A DNA stretch of 64,000 bases from an uncultured Selenomonadaceae bacterium (GCA_905234195.1 CAJOFR010000008.1:1-64000), one strand, 5' to 3'. Counted from the first letter of the stretch, positions 42,167 to 52,239 are shown. Made by a program: numbers and translations. Notes: a model not told the origin generated them from the letters alone.

Positions 42167-43639
42167 ATGGCGTTGACTTTAAAATCCGGTTTTAGTTTCG
42201 ATTATGATAATCTTTTCGGCGAAGGTAAAGTTACTCAAGCCGACCTCGATTTTTACGCGGAAGATCTGAAAAAAGCTCACGAAGCTATGAAAGTTATGCG
42301 CAAGGATGGTTTCATTAAGGCTCACCTTTCCAAAGACGGCGCGCCCGAAAAAGTTTACTTCTCCAAACTCCCCTACGTCACCGAAGAAAACGGCAAACTC
42401 AATCTTAATTCGCCGGAGAGTATCAAAAAATTGCACGAGTTCACCGAACACCTGCGCAATAATATCGACACGGTCGTTTCGCTCGGCATCGGCGGCTCTT
42501 TTCTCGGCAACAAAGTGCTGTTCGATATTTTCTGCGGAGAATTTTGGAACACGTGGTCTAAGGAACAGCGCAAGGGCTTGCCGAAAGTTTATTTCAGCGG
42601 GCAGAATATTGACCCGCGCCGCACCGGCGACATAATCAATCACATTAAGGCAATGGCGGCAGTCACGAAGTCCCACGAAAACCGCAAGTACAAAGTCTGC
42701 TTGATTTGTATTTCAAAATCCGGCGGCACGCTCGACACAATGAGTAACTTTATGGTTATGTACGACGCCTTGACGAAATGCGAAGACGTCGAAGTCGAAG
42801 TCGTGGCGGTCACCGATCCGAACATGGAAAAGAAAACTCTGCTCAAGCAACTCGCCGTCGATAAGGGCTGGCCTACTTTTGCAGTGCCCGACGGCGTCGG
42901 CGGAAGGTTTACGGTTTTCTGCGAAGTCGGTCTTTCTACGGCTGCGGTTATCGGAATGGACATTGAAAAATTCCTCGAAGGCGCGAAGGCTATGGACGAG
43001 GCTTGCCAAAACGAAAATCTCTTTGAAAATCCGGCAATGCTCAACGCGGCTCTGAAGTTCGCGGCGTCTGAAAAACACGGGCGCAATATCGAAGTCATGA
43101 TGCCTTACGGCGATTATCTCAAGTCCCTTTCCGAATGGTATATTCAGCTTTTGGCGGAGTCTCTCGGCAAACAATTCGATAAGGAAGGCAAGGAAGTTTG
43201 CTACGGTCGTACGCCGCTCGTCGCTGTCGGTACGACGGATATGCATTCGCAAACCCAACAGCACCAGGAAGGCGCGCTCGATAAAGTCGTTCAGTTCATT
43301 AAGGTTGAAAAGTGGGCTGACGATTTGACGATTCCGAACGTCTTCCCTGAATTTAAAAAGCTTGCAGATATTTCCGGCGTGACAATGAGTGAGGCACTGG
43401 AAGTTGCTCGCCAATCTAATGCGGACGCTCTGAAGTCCAACAAACGCTTTAACGCCTGCTTCACCTTGCCCGAACTGAATGAATTCCATCTCGGCGAACT
43501 CATGTACCTTTTGGCAATGTCCGTTGCTTACGAAGGAGAACTTTCCAACGTCGACGCTTTCAATCAGCCCGGCGTTGAGGCTTACAAGCGCATCATGGGT
43601 CCGAAACTCCAGGAAGTCAGAAAAGCTAAGGGCGTGTAA
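42167..43639 (+). CDS. pgi: Glucose-6-phosphate isomerase
   Basis: VVSLGIGGSFLGNKVLFDIF, ISKSGGTLDTMSNFMVMYDAL, DMHSQTQQHQEGALDKVVQFI. Confidence 0.95.
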   Translation: MALTLKSGFSFDYDNLFGEGKVTQADLDFYAEDLKKAHEAMKVMRKDGFIKAHLSKDGAPEKVYFSKLPYVTEENGKLNLNSPESIKKLHEFTEHLRNNIDTVVSLGIGGSFLGNKVLFDIFCGEFWNTWSKEQRKGLPKVYFSGQNIDPRRTGDIINHIKAMAAVTKSHENRKYKVCLICISKSGGTLDTMSNFMVMYDALTKCEDVEVEVVAVTDPNMEKKTLLKQLAVDKGWPTFAVPDGVGGRFTVFCEVGLSTAAVIGMDIEKFLEGAKAMDEACQNENLFENPAMLNAALKFAASEKHGRNIEVMMPYGDYLKSLSEWYIQLLAESLGKQFDKEGKEVCYGRTPLVAVGTTDMHSQTQQHQEGALDKVVQFIKVEKWADDLTIPNVFPEFKKLADISGVTMSEALEVARQSNADALKSNKRFNACFTLPELNEFHLGELMYLLAMSVAYEGELSNVDAFNQPGVEAYKRIMGPKLQEVRKAKGV

Positions 43640-43684
43640 TTTTCAAAATGATTTTGCAGGAACGCATCATTAAATAGATTTTTT

Positions 43685-43716
43685 GACCGGCGAAAAAATT
43701 TGCCGGTCTTTTTTGT
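43685..43716 (+). terminator. Rho-independent terminator of pgi
   Basis: GACCGGC-gaaaaaattt-GCCGGTC-TTTTTT. Confidence 0.9.
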
Positions 43717-43777
43717 TGCGCGGAAAGGGAATATGTGATAAATTATCAGCGAAAAAATTTTGGAAAGGAAGTTTGTT

Positions 43778-44869
43778 TTGGCTAAAAGGAAAACCATTCC
43801 CGCGATCTCCATCATAATCCCAATGTACAACACGGAAAAATATATCAGCGAGTGTCTTGAAAGTATCCTTGCACAGACTTTTGAGAACTATGAAGTTATT
43901 GTGGTTGACGATTGTTCAACGGATAATAGCGCGGCGATTGTTGAAAGTTATATTCCAAAATTCAGAAGGGGGGGGGTAGACAGACTGAATCTGCTCAAAT
44001 TGAAAGTTAATTCAGGCGGTGCCGGCAAGCCCAGAAATAAAGGGTTGCGCTTTGCTTTGGGCGAATACGTTTTTTTCATGGACAGCGATGACTCGATGAT
44101 GCGCGACGGGTTTGAAAAACTCTACCGCGCCGCCGAAAAATATGACGCCGATGTTATCCACTGTGACAAATGCTATCAAACTGAAGATGAAAATATTCCC
44201 ACAGATAAATCTACCCTTAAAGAAAGGGTAAGGAATGCTGAAATTATTTCATCTCCCACTTATATGCCGGATGATCCGGTTGAGCGGGTGAAAAAATTTA
44301 TGGAATGTAAGTTCAGTTGGGAGCCATGGAATCATCTTATTCGTCGGACTTTGTTGATTGAAAACGACATTAAATTTTCTAACTTGAGTATTGTGGACGA
44401 TTCGCTGTTCAGTTTTTTTGTGATGTGCATGGCGGAAAAAATTATTTGTTTGCCGGAAGCTTTTTACATTTGGAGGAATAGGACGGATTCAAATAGCCGC
44501 GAAATTCTCGACGTTGCGAAAACTGTGCATCGCAGAGCCGGAGATATTTTTAAGCTGATAAACCACCTTGAAAAATTTTGTAACGAATTTGAACCTTTCA
44601 AAGAAAATATGGAATATAGATACGCGATTTTTGACTTTTTCAGAGAAGTGGGCGGGAATCCTCAAATGCTGGAGCTTTATTCAAAAATTCCTGCTCATTT
44701 GCTCGACGGGCTTGTTCGCAAAGAAATTGAACAGATTGAAGAAAAAGACGCATTGACCGCTTTTCTTTTTAGTAAAATGATCGCTCTCAACTTGGGAATT
44801 TTGCAACTTCAAGGTTATATTCAGCAAATGCAAACGCAGAATCAAAAAACTAATGAAAATATTTTTTAA
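43778..44869 (+). CDS. Family 2 glycosyltransferase with in-frame G9 tract
   Basis: TTG start with ggaaaggaag SD; AISIIIPMYNTEKYISECLESILAQTFENYEVIVVDDCSTDNS, FFMDSDDSMM. Confidence 0.93.
   Translation: MAKRKTIPAISIIIPMYNTEKYISECLESILAQTFENYEVIVVDDCSTDNSAAIVESYIPKFRRGGVDRLNLLKLKVNSGGAGKPRNKGLRFALGEYVFFMDSDDSMMRDGFEKLYRAAEKYDADVIHCDKCYQTEDENIPTDKSTLKERVRNAEIISSPTYMPDDPVERVKKFMECKFSWEPWNHLIRRTLLIENDIKFSNLSIVDDSLFSFFVMCMAEKIICLPEAFYIWRNRTDSNSREILDVAKTVHRRAGDIFKLINHLEKFCNEFEPFKENMEYRYAIFDFFREVGGNPQMLELYSKIPAHLLDGLVRKEIEQIEEKDALTAFLFSKMIALNLGILQLQGYIQQMQTQNQKTNENIF
43968..43976 (+). repeat. Poly-G (G9) homopolymer inside the glycosyltransferase ORF
   Basis: ttcagaaGGGGGGGGGtagacagactg; the tandem paralogue has ttcagagtgagcggcgtggac here. 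Confidence 0.95.
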
Positions 44870-44887
44870 CGACAAGGAGAATATGTT

Positions 44888-46009
44888 TTGGCTAACAAGA
44901 AAAATATTCCTGCAGTTTCTGTTATAATCCCAATGTACAATATGGAAAAATATATCGATGAATGTCTCGACAGCGTGCTTGGACAAACTTTTGAGGACTA
45001 CGAAGTTATTGTGGTTGACGATTGCTCGACGGATAACAGCGCGGCAATTGTTGAAAGTTATATTCCTAAATTCAGAGTGAGCGGCGTGGACAGGCTCCGG
45101 CTTGTAAAATCTCCGGCAAATTCCGGCGGGCGTCCGGGTGTGCCGAGAAATGTCGGTATGAGACTTTCGCACGGGGAATATCTGATGTTCGTGGACAGCG
45201 ACGACGCAATTACAAAGAGCGCGCTCAAAGAACTTTACAAGGTTGCAAAAGATTTCGACGCCGAAGTTGTGCACTGCGAAAAATTTTTGTCGACTCAAGA
45301 CGAAACTCTTTCGGGGCATAAAGGTTTTCAAGTGATGGCAATGAAAAAAACCGATTTCGTTACGAAACCGACGCTCTTCACTGAAAATCTTGCCGAGCGC
45401 GTGAAAATTTTCAGTTCAGATAAATTTGATTGGAGCTCCTACACAAATTTTGTGCGCAGGGATTTTGTAATGCAGAATGATTTAGAATTCCCCGACTATA
45501 AAGTTTGTGAAGACTCGGTGTTTTCTCTGTACCTGTTGTGCCTGGCAAAAAATTTTGTGCTCACTCCAACTGTCCATTACGTTTATCGAGACAGGCAAGA
45601 CTCCGCGACAAAACCAAATCAATTGTCCGCCGAAGAAAGATTTCACAGATGGGGAGAGTTTTTCTTTCGCGGGATAACTCTTTTGGATAAATTCCTGGAC
45701 AGATTTGCTTTCTTCCGCGAAAATATCGCCTACAAGTACGCGATTTACGATTTGCTGATGAAAACTAACAGCGGTCCCCTCCTCGACGTTTATTCTAAAA
45801 TTCCTTCGGGGCAACTCGACAAATTAATTTCGTGGGAACTTTCAAAAGTCGAAGATAAAACGCCGCTGACGACTTTCTTTTTCAGCAGAATGAATATCTT
45901 TAATTTGAACGTCGTGCGACTTCAAGGTAGTCTTCGTCAAGAGCACTCGAAAGTTAAGCAATTAGAGGAACAGATCCAACAGCTGCAAATCCAACAACTC
46001 CAAAAATAA
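44888..46009 (+). CDS. Family 2 glycosyltransferase, tandem paralogue
   Basis: TTG start; AVSVIIPMYNMEKYIDECLDSVLGQTFEDYEVIVVDDCSTDNSAAIVESYIPKF nearly identical to the preceding protein. Confidence 0.93.
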   Translation: MANKKNIPAVSVIIPMYNMEKYIDECLDSVLGQTFEDYEVIVVDDCSTDNSAAIVESYIPKFRVSGVDRLRLVKSPANSGGRPGVPRNVGMRLSHGEYLMFVDSDDAITKSALKELYKVAKDFDAEVVHCEKFLSTQDETLSGHKGFQVMAMKKTDFVTKPTLFTENLAERVKIFSSDKFDWSSYTNFVRRDFVMQNDLEFPDYKVCEDSVFSLYLLCLAKNFVLTPTVHYVYRDRQDSATKPNQLSAEERFHRWGEFFFRGITLLDKFLDRFAFFRENIAYKYAIYDLLMKTNSGPLLDVYSKIPSGQLDKLISWELSKVEDKTPLTTFFFSRMNIFNLNVVRLQGSLRQEHSKVKQLEEQIQQLQIQQLQK

Positions 46010-46016
46010 TTTTAAT

Positions 46017-46050
46017 CCGACCGACTAAAATGTTGCCGGTCATTTTTTTA
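46017..46050 (+). terminator. Probable terminator of the glycosyltransferase pair
   Basis: GACCG...CGGTC followed by ATTTTTTTA. Confidence 0.5.
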
Positions 46051-46051
46051 C

Positions 46052-46080
46052 TTGACATAAAATTTCATTGCGCCTATACT
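46052..46080 (+). promoter_or_regulatory. Sigma70-type promoter
   Basis: TTGACA-(17)-TATACT, 55 bp upstream of the 46136 ORF. Confidence 0.75.
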
Positions 46081-46135
46081 TAAAACGTTTGATTGACATT
46101 TAAAAAATTTTATTTCTTCAATAGGAGAAGACAGA

Positions 46136-46708
46136 ATGTATTTGGCAGCAGTTTTAGAAATTTTGAGTTTGATACTTTCCAGAATTTTGCCGGTGGAACT
46201 TTCTTTCGAGAATGGCTTAATAGAAAACCTTCAAGTCATAGTCTTAATAGCGGGCGCAATTTTCAGCTTGAGTTTGTTTTTTCAGACAAGGGACGCACGA
46301 TTAAAATGGTTCCAAATTTTTTGCGCGGCGGCATTTTTGCTGGTCACCTTCCGCGAATTGAGCTGGGGAAGAGTATTTTTCCCTATAGCCCAAGAAAATT
46401 TCGGTCCGGTCTTCGTCGACATGAAGGACTACCATTTCAGAATGCAAGTTTATTTTTTTATCGCGGTTTACGGAGCGGCGATGTTGTTTATACTTTTTAA
46501 ATTTATCCCCGTCAAAAAATTCCTGCAGTGTAAATTTCCGACAAAAATTTTCGCGGTGCTGATTGTTGCTATCGTTTGCCAATACTTGGGCAAGCACGGA
46601 TATTTTTTAGACAGAACGACGGGGCAAATGTTTGAGGAGCTTAACGAGCTGATTGCTTATTCTTGTTTCCCTGCGATATGCCTGCACTACCACAAAAATT
46701 TTAAATGA
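46136..46708 (+). CDS. Hypothetical polytopic membrane protein
   Basis: 190 aa with about five hydrophobic segments, aggagaag SD, downstream of the promoter. Confidence 0.8.
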   Translation: MYLAAVLEILSLILSRILPVELSFENGLIENLQVIVLIAGAIFSLSLFFQTRDARLKWFQIFCAAAFLLVTFRELSWGRVFFPIAQENFGPVFVDMKDYHFRMQVYFFIAVYGAAMLFILFKFIPVKKFLQCKFPTKIFAVLIVAIVCQYLGKHGYFLDRTTGQMFEELNELIAYSCFPAICLHYHKNFK

Positions 46709-46724
46709 ATGGAGGATAATACCT

Positions 46725-47738
46725 TTGGAAAAATTTTTCGACAGAATAAAAATCGCGGCATTGATATTTTTTGTCTGCGCGGGTTTCGGGATTTTTTATT
46801 GGCAGATTAAGCCGGTACAATCTGAACAAGTCGCGAATTGGGGAATGGCGGACGCGAAAGAAATTAATGTAAACTCCAAAGTCGGCGGGCGCGTGATTCA
46901 AATTTTGGCGGCGGAGGGTGACGCAGTCAGACAAGGACAGCTTTTGGCGAGAATCGACAGCGAATTTCAGGAGCCGCAACAGCGTCAGGCACAGGCCGCT
47001 ATCGCCGCGCAGGTCGCCCAACTTCAACAGCTGATTATCTCCTCGAACGAAGCCGAAGGAACTTTGAACGCCGCACTTCAGAACGCGCAGGCTCAACTGA
47101 AACGCGCCGAAACTTCTATGAGACTTGCCGAGAAAAATGAATTGCGCTTCCGCGAACTGCTGAACCAATCCGCTATCGCCGAACAAACCTACGACACCTA
47201 CAAAATGCAACTCGAAGATTCTCAAGCCGCCTACAATGCCGCCCTTGCCAACGTCGAAAGCGCGCGGGTTGCCCTGCTCAAAAACGAGGAGAACCGCGCC
47301 GCGCAGGACGCCTCACGTCAGCAAATTGAGTCGCTCAAAAGTCAACTCGAAAGCGTCAATTTGAATATCAAGGAGACGGAAATTTTGGCTCCCTTCGACG
47401 GAATTATTACGAAAAAATATGTGGAGGAAGGCGCGCTGATTTCAAGCAGTGTTCCCCTTTTTTCGATTCAAGACCCGAAAAATAATTGGGTTGACTTCAA
47501 AATTAAGGAGACTGAAATTAATAACTACAAGGTCGGCGAAAAATTTGATCTCACCGGACGCAACGGCACGCTGAAAATTTCTGGCACCGTCGAAAGTATT
47601 CGACGCAAGGCGGATTTTGCGACGCAGAAGGCTACTTCGGAACGCGGCGACACGGATATTATCGCCTTCAATGTAAAAATTCGCACGGACAGCGAAAATG
47701 TTTGGCCGGGCATGAGATTTACTATCGATGAAAAATGA
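46725..47738 (+). CDS. HlyD-family periplasmic adaptor / membrane fusion protein
   Basis: TTG start with ggagg SD; N-terminal TM, VNSKVGGRVIQILAAEGDAVRQGQLLARID, long coiled coil, APFDGIITKKYVEEGALISSSVPLFSI. Confidence 0.92.
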   Translation: MEKFFDRIKIAALIFFVCAGFGIFYWQIKPVQSEQVANWGMADAKEINVNSKVGGRVIQILAAEGDAVRQGQLLARIDSEFQEPQQRQAQAAIAAQVAQLQQLIISSNEAEGTLNAALQNAQAQLKRAETSMRLAEKNELRFRELLNQSAIAEQTYDTYKMQLEDSQAAYNAALANVESARVALLKNEENRAAQDASRQQIESLKSQLESVNLNIKETEILAPFDGIITKKYVEEGALISSSVPLFSIQDPKNNWVDFKIKETEINNYKVGEKFDLTGRNGTLKISGTVESIRRKADFATQKATSERGDTDIIAFNVKIRTDSENVWPGMRFTIDEK

Positions 47739-48873
47739 AATTACTCAAATCATAAACGGGCGGCGCGTCCTGCTGATTTTAATTTTTTTGCCGTTAATTT
47801 ACACGCTCTGTTTCATGACGATGTTTGCAAAAAATTTGCTGACTGAAGTGCCGATTATCGTCGTGAACCTGGACGACGGGACGCGCGGGCAAAAAATTCT
47901 GCGCGATTTATTAGATACACCCGAAGTAAAAATTATTTCAGTCGAAGATACGGCGGCAGATATTGATAAAAAAATTTTGGAGCTCGACGCGATTGGCGCG
48001 GCTGTCATCCCAAAAGATTTTTCACAAAAAATTTCTCGCGGAGAAAGTGTTTCGATTGAGCTGATTACCGACAACACGAATACGCTTTTGAGCAGCGTCG
48101 TTTCACGGGCGGTGCAGTCTGTCGTTTCGGCGAACAGCACGGAAATTTTAATCGACACGCGAATTTCCGCCGGCTGGAGTATTCAACAAGCGGAGAGTTC
48201 TTTTTTCAATTCGAGCACGAGAGTTTTTTATAACCCGACGTCCGGCTACACGGATTTTTTCATGACGATGATTATTCCGCACGCAGTACAAATTGCGATA
48301 GTCTTTTCTATTGCGCCGGCGATTGCCGAAGAAAGAATTTCCCGCCGCCGTGATTTTTTGGAGAAGCCGTTTAAAGTTCTCGGTACGAAACTTTTGGTTT
48401 ATACCTTGTTTTCAACTTCGGTGGTGGCGATTTGTCTTTCGATTGGAATAAAATTTTTCGGGATGGTTTGTCGCGGAGATTTTTTCGCGATCGTTGCGAT
48501 TTTGACGGCGTTTATTTTCGCGATGACTGCAGTTGCGATTTGCGCGGGCGCGTGGAACGAAGTCCCCTACAAGGCGACGCTCTGCGCGGTGGTGTATATT
48601 ATGCCGTCGATTTTATTTACCGGCGCGCTTTGGCCGCGATATTCTATGGACAGTTTCAGCTTGTTCCTGTCGTATATCATGCCCATTGGTTACGCGTCGA
48701 ACGACCTGCGCGATCTATTTTTGAAAGGTACGGCTATAAATTTGGAAGGTCACTTGGCAATTTTGATTTGTTTTGGAATGATTTTTTTCACCGCAAGTTT
48801 AATTGGCGTGAAGTTTACGGGGGGTTGCGAAGATGTTGGAGATAATCCGCCGCGAAACACTCTTTCTGATTAA
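47728..48873 (+). CDS. ABC-2 type permease (YbhS/YbhR-like)
   Basis: N-terminal TM, extracytoplasmic domain VPIIVVNLDDGTRGQKILRDLLDTPEV, C-terminal TM bundle. Confidence 0.87.
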   Translation: MKNEITQIINGRRVLLILIFLPLIYTLCFMTMFAKNLLTEVPIIVVNLDDGTRGQKILRDLLDTPEVKIISVEDTAADIDKKILELDAIGAAVIPKDFSQKISRGESVSIELITDNTNTLLSSVVSRAVQSVVSANSTEILIDTRISAGWSIQQAESSFFNSSTRVFYNPTSGYTDFFMTMIIPHAVQIAIVFSIAPAIAEERISRRRDFLEKPFKVLGTKLLVYTLFSTSVVAICLSIGIKFFGMVCRGDFFAIVAILTAFIFAMTAVAICAGAWNEVPYKATLCAVVYIMPSILFTGALWPRYSMDSFSLFLSYIMPIGYASNDLRDLFLKGTAINLEGHLAILICFGMIFFTASLIGVKFTGGCEDVGDNPPRNTLSD

Positions 48874-49996
48874 CGAACGGCGAATGATTTTGATCGCGCT
48901 TTTGACCGCGTCGAGCGCGTATATTTTGTTGTTCGGAAATTTATACAAGGAAAGACTTGTGCAAAATATTCCGGTGGCTGTCTGCGATTTGGACGGCTCG
49001 GCTTTGAGCAGGGAATTTACCCGGACGATTGCGGACACAGCACAATTTTCTTTCGTGGGCTACTTGTCGAGCGAAGTCGAGGCGGTAAAACTTTTGGAGC
49101 GGGGAGATGTTGCGATTGTTGCAGTCATACCCGAAAACTTTTCCCAAAATTTTTATACGCAACAGCCGACTGAAATTGCCATCCTGCAGGACGGCACGAA
49201 CATTGCACAGCTAAATTATTCGCAGTCGCCGATTAATCATATCGTAGGAAATTTCACCGTGCAGTACAATCAGCAGGCGGCGGTCGCAAATTCGACGGCG
49301 GGAATTTCGTCCGCGCCCATGTCGACAAGTTCGAGGACGATAGGCAACAGCGTGCAGGGCTACTTAGAATTTTATACTTACGGAATAGTTTTGACGGTGG
49401 CGCACGCGGGAATAATGATGGCGTTCGGGATGTCGGTATTCGAGGACAAAAAAAATTCCGCGCTCTTCAAAAAATTTGGCGCGGTGAAATTAATTTTGAC
49501 TAAGGAAATTTTTTATCTCGTGTTGAGTCTGTCTTCTGTGGCAATCGCGATAACAATGCTCGTGGTGTGTTTCGACGTAGTGTTTCGCGCAGAAATTTGG
49601 CAAATGTTTTTAATCAGCTCGGCACTTTTATTTGTCGCGGAAAATCTTGCGGGGTTGCTGGGAAATTTTTTCAAAAAATTTTTCTCGCTCGCACAATGCG
49701 TGCTGTTTTACTCGTTGCCTGCGGTTTTAACGGTGGGTTACGTTTGGCCCGAACACGGAATGCCCCCAACGATGAGATTTTTGGCGGCAATCCAGCCCAT
49801 GCACTACGCGCTTTCAGATTTTCGGCGGCTTGCGCTGACGGGCGTCGATAAAATTTATTGGCAACACGTAGGAATTTTATTAGCCTTCGGAATTTGTTTC
49901 ATGATTTTATTTTTTGCCCAGTCGAAGAAAATTTTAAACTCTGATGACAATTCCGAGCTTGTCCCAAAAACTTGCGACGACCAGCCACAAACTTAA
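48833..49996 (+). CDS. ABC-2 type permease (YbhS/YbhR-like), second
   Basis: IPVAVCDLDGSALSREFTRTIADTAQFSFVGYL and C-terminal TM bundle; 41-nt overlap with the preceding gene. Confidence 0.87.
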   Translation: MLEIIRRETLFLINERRMILIALLTASSAYILLFGNLYKERLVQNIPVAVCDLDGSALSREFTRTIADTAQFSFVGYLSSEVEAVKLLERGDVAIVAVIPENFSQNFYTQQPTEIAILQDGTNIAQLNYSQSPINHIVGNFTVQYNQQAAVANSTAGISSAPMSTSSRTIGNSVQGYLEFYTYGIVLTVAHAGIMMAFGMSVFEDKKNSALFKKFGAVKLILTKEIFYLVLSLSSVAIAITMLVVCFDVVFRAEIWQMFLISSALLFVAENLAGLLGNFFKKFFSLAQCVLFYSLPAVLTVGYVWPEHGMPPTMRFLAAIQPMHYALSDFRRLALTGVDKIYWQHVGILLAFGICFMILFFAQSKKILNSDDNSELVPKTCDDQPQT

Positions 49997-51043
49997 CCAC
50001 GCCAAACAAAAAATTGTTGCGCTGAATTCCACGCTGACAAAGCCGTAGACTGTTTCTTGCCACAGCCAACCGTAAAATCCCGCCCCTTCAACTTGCAATG
50101 TCCACAGAAAAATTAGCGCGAAGTTCGACGCCAAAAAAAATAGTAGCGGATTTTTTCCGAGTGAGCTAATCGCTTGGAAGAAATTTTTTGTTTTCGGGGC
50201 GCGCTCGAACAAAAATAACAGCCCTGCCAACAAAATTATCGCGCCGCCGGAAGTTATCAGCGCGAACGGTGCCGTCCAAAGTTTTTTCGCGATTATGTCG
50301 ACGAAACTCCACAGCCCGCCCACAAAAAAAATTCCCGCGCCGGAAGAAATTAACGACGAGATTTTTTTCCGCAGAGGCAGACCGCCAATTAAAATCCTTC
50401 CCGCGAAAAATCCGAACAGCATCGACGCCGCGCTTGCAACCGTGCCGTAAAGTCCTTCGGGGTCGTTCGTCGGCGCGTAGAGATGTTCCGCGCCGAAAAT
50501 TAAATCCAATGCGTGGCTGATATTTTTTCCTTCGACAAAGGGCGCGTCCGGTGAATAGGCGTGAAAGCCCAGCGACGACAAAATTAACAGCACGAACGCC
50601 GCCGCTAAAATTTTCGCGTCAGTTTTCAAGACCTGCACGAAAAAAATTCCCAGCGCGTACGTCAGCGCAAGCCGCTGTAAAATTCCAAAGAATCTCATGT
50701 GTTCGACGGCACCCGCGAAAAAATCCGCGCCCGTGAAATTTTCCCACAAGACGTACGCAAAAATAGACGGCAATTCGTTAAATAAAATCCCGATTAAAAA
50801 TAATAGTCCTGCGCGCCGAAAAATTTTTCTCAAGGAAGTTTTTTTGCGGCTGATTGAAACCGCTGACGACGCGCCCATTGCGAAGACAAAGCCCGGAAAT
50901 GCCAGGTCGGCGAAGGTTATCCCTTCCCACTGCGCGTGCTGAAACAGCAGGTAAATTTCTCCGGGCGGCGAGTCGACGAAAATCATCACCGCTACCGCCA
51001 GCCCGCGCAGGACGTCAAGCGAAAAAATTCTTTCTTTGTTCAT
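49934..51043 (-). CDS. Acyltransferase-like membrane protein (heparan-alpha-glucosaminide N-acetyltransferase / DUF5009-like)
   Basis: RIFSLDVLRGLAVAVMIFVDSPPG...HAQWEGITFADLAFPGFVFAMGASSAVSISRK; 10+ hydrophobic segments. Confidence 0.82.
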   Translation of the reverse strand: MNKERIFSLDVLRGLAVAVMIFVDSPPGEIYLLFQHAQWEGITFADLAFPGFVFAMGASSAVSISRKKTSLRKIFRRAGLLFLIGILFNELPSIFAYVLWENFTGADFFAGAVEHMRFFGILQRLALTYALGIFFVQVLKTDAKILAAAFVLLILSSLGFHAYSPDAPFVEGKNISHALDLIFGAEHLYAPTNDPEGLYGTVASAASMLFGFFAGRILIGGLPLRKKISSLISSGAGIFFVGGLWSFVDIIAKKLWTAPFALITSGGAIILLAGLLFLFERAPKTKNFFQAISSLGKNPLLFFLASNFALIFLWTLQVEGAGFYGWLWQETVYGFVSVEFSATIFCLAWLSLWLVVASFWDKLGIVIRV

Positions 51044-52110
51044 TAATTTTGTTCACTCAATCTCTTCGACCGGTCTGCGGTAATCAGCGCGGAAATAATT
51101 TCGTCAAGGTCGCCGTTCAAAACGCTGTCGAGTTTGTGGAGCGTCAAGCCGATTCGGTGATCCGTCACTCTCCCCTGCGGAAAATTATACGTCCTGATTC
51201 TTTCACTGCGGTCGCCGCTGCCGACTTGATTTTTTCTGTCGGCGGCAATCGCCTCCGCCTGTTCGCGGACGGCTAAATCTTTCACGCGGGCACGAAGGAC
51301 GCGCATAGCCCTTTCCTTATTTTTGAGTTGGGATTTTTCGTCTTGACACTGCACGACAATCCCGCTGGGCAAGTGAGTAATTCTAATCGCAGTCTCGGTT
51401 TTGTTGACGTACTGCCCGCCCGCGCCGCTCGCGCAATAAGTGTCAATGCGAAGGTCTGCGGGATTAATTTCGACGTCGACTTCTTCGGCCTCCGGCAAAA
51501 CTGCAACGGTAACCGCGCTCGTGTGAATCCTGCCGCTCGATTCGGTGACGGGCACGCGCTGAACGCGATGGGTTCCGCTCTCGTACTTCAGTTTGCTGTA
51601 AGCCCCCGCGCCGTCGACGGTGAAAGAAATTTCCTTAAAGCCGCCAATCGTCGTGGGATTTGAATCAACAATATCGACACGCCAACCTTGCCGCTCGGCG
51701 TAACGCGTGTACATTCTGAAGAGGTCGCCGGCAAAAAGTGCGGCCTCCTCCCCGCCGACGCCCCCGCGAATTTCCACGATAACATTTTTCTCGTCGTTGG
51801 GGTCGCGCGGCAAAAGTAAAATCGGCAATTCGTAATCCAATTCGGCTTTGGATTTTTTCAGCTCGGCAAGTTCTTCGGCTGCCAGGCTTTTTAATTCGTC
51901 ATCCTCCGCAGTTTCGATTAAGGTTTTGTCTTCGTCGATTTGCGCGAGGATTTTTTTGTAGGCGCGGAATTTTTGAACAATGGGTTCCAGAGTCGAAAGC
52001 TCCCGCGTCAATTTTGTAAACCTTTCCACGTCCGCGACGATAGAGGGGTTGCCGAGTTGTGATTCTATTTCTCGAAATCTATCTTCAACTTTTTGTAACT
52101 TGTCCAGCAA
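51043..52110 (-). CDS. prfA: Peptide chain release factor 1
   Basis: [47 protein letters not shown] (GGQ loop). Confidence 0.97.
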   Translation of the reverse strand: MLDKLQKVEDRFREIESQLGNPSIVADVERFTKLTRELSTLEPIVQKFRAYKKILAQIDEDKTLIETAEDDELKSLAAEELAELKKSKAELDYELPILLLPRDPNDEKNVIVEIRGGVGGEEAALFAGDLFRMYTRYAERQGWRVDIVDSNPTTIGGFKEISFTVDGAGAYSKLKYESGTHRVQRVPVTESSGRIHTSAVTVAVLPEAEEVDVEINPADLRIDTYCASGAGGQYVNKTETAIRITHLPSGIVVQCQDEKSQLKNKERAMRVLRARVKDLAVREQAEAIAADRKNQVGSGDRSERIRTYNFPQGRVTDHRIGLTLHKLDSVLNGDLDEIISALITADRSKRLSEQN

Positions 52111-52147
52111 AAAAATCTTCCTTTCAAAAATTTTGTGATTTACCGGA

Positions 52148-52176
52148 AGTTTAGCAGAGAAAAATTTTTTTGTAAA
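52148..52176 (-). promoter_or_regulatory. Sigma70-type promoter for prfA
   Basis: Minus strand TTTACA-(17)-TAAACT. Confidence 0.55.
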
Positions 52177-52210
52177 GGCAACGAATAATTTTACCTGAGC
52201 CGGAAAAAAT

Positions 52211-52239
52211 TTGACGCGGTTTGCTCAATCGGGTACAAT
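52211..52239 (+). promoter_or_regulatory. Sigma70-type promoter for recO
   Basis: TTGACG-(17)-TACAAT. Confidence 0.65.
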
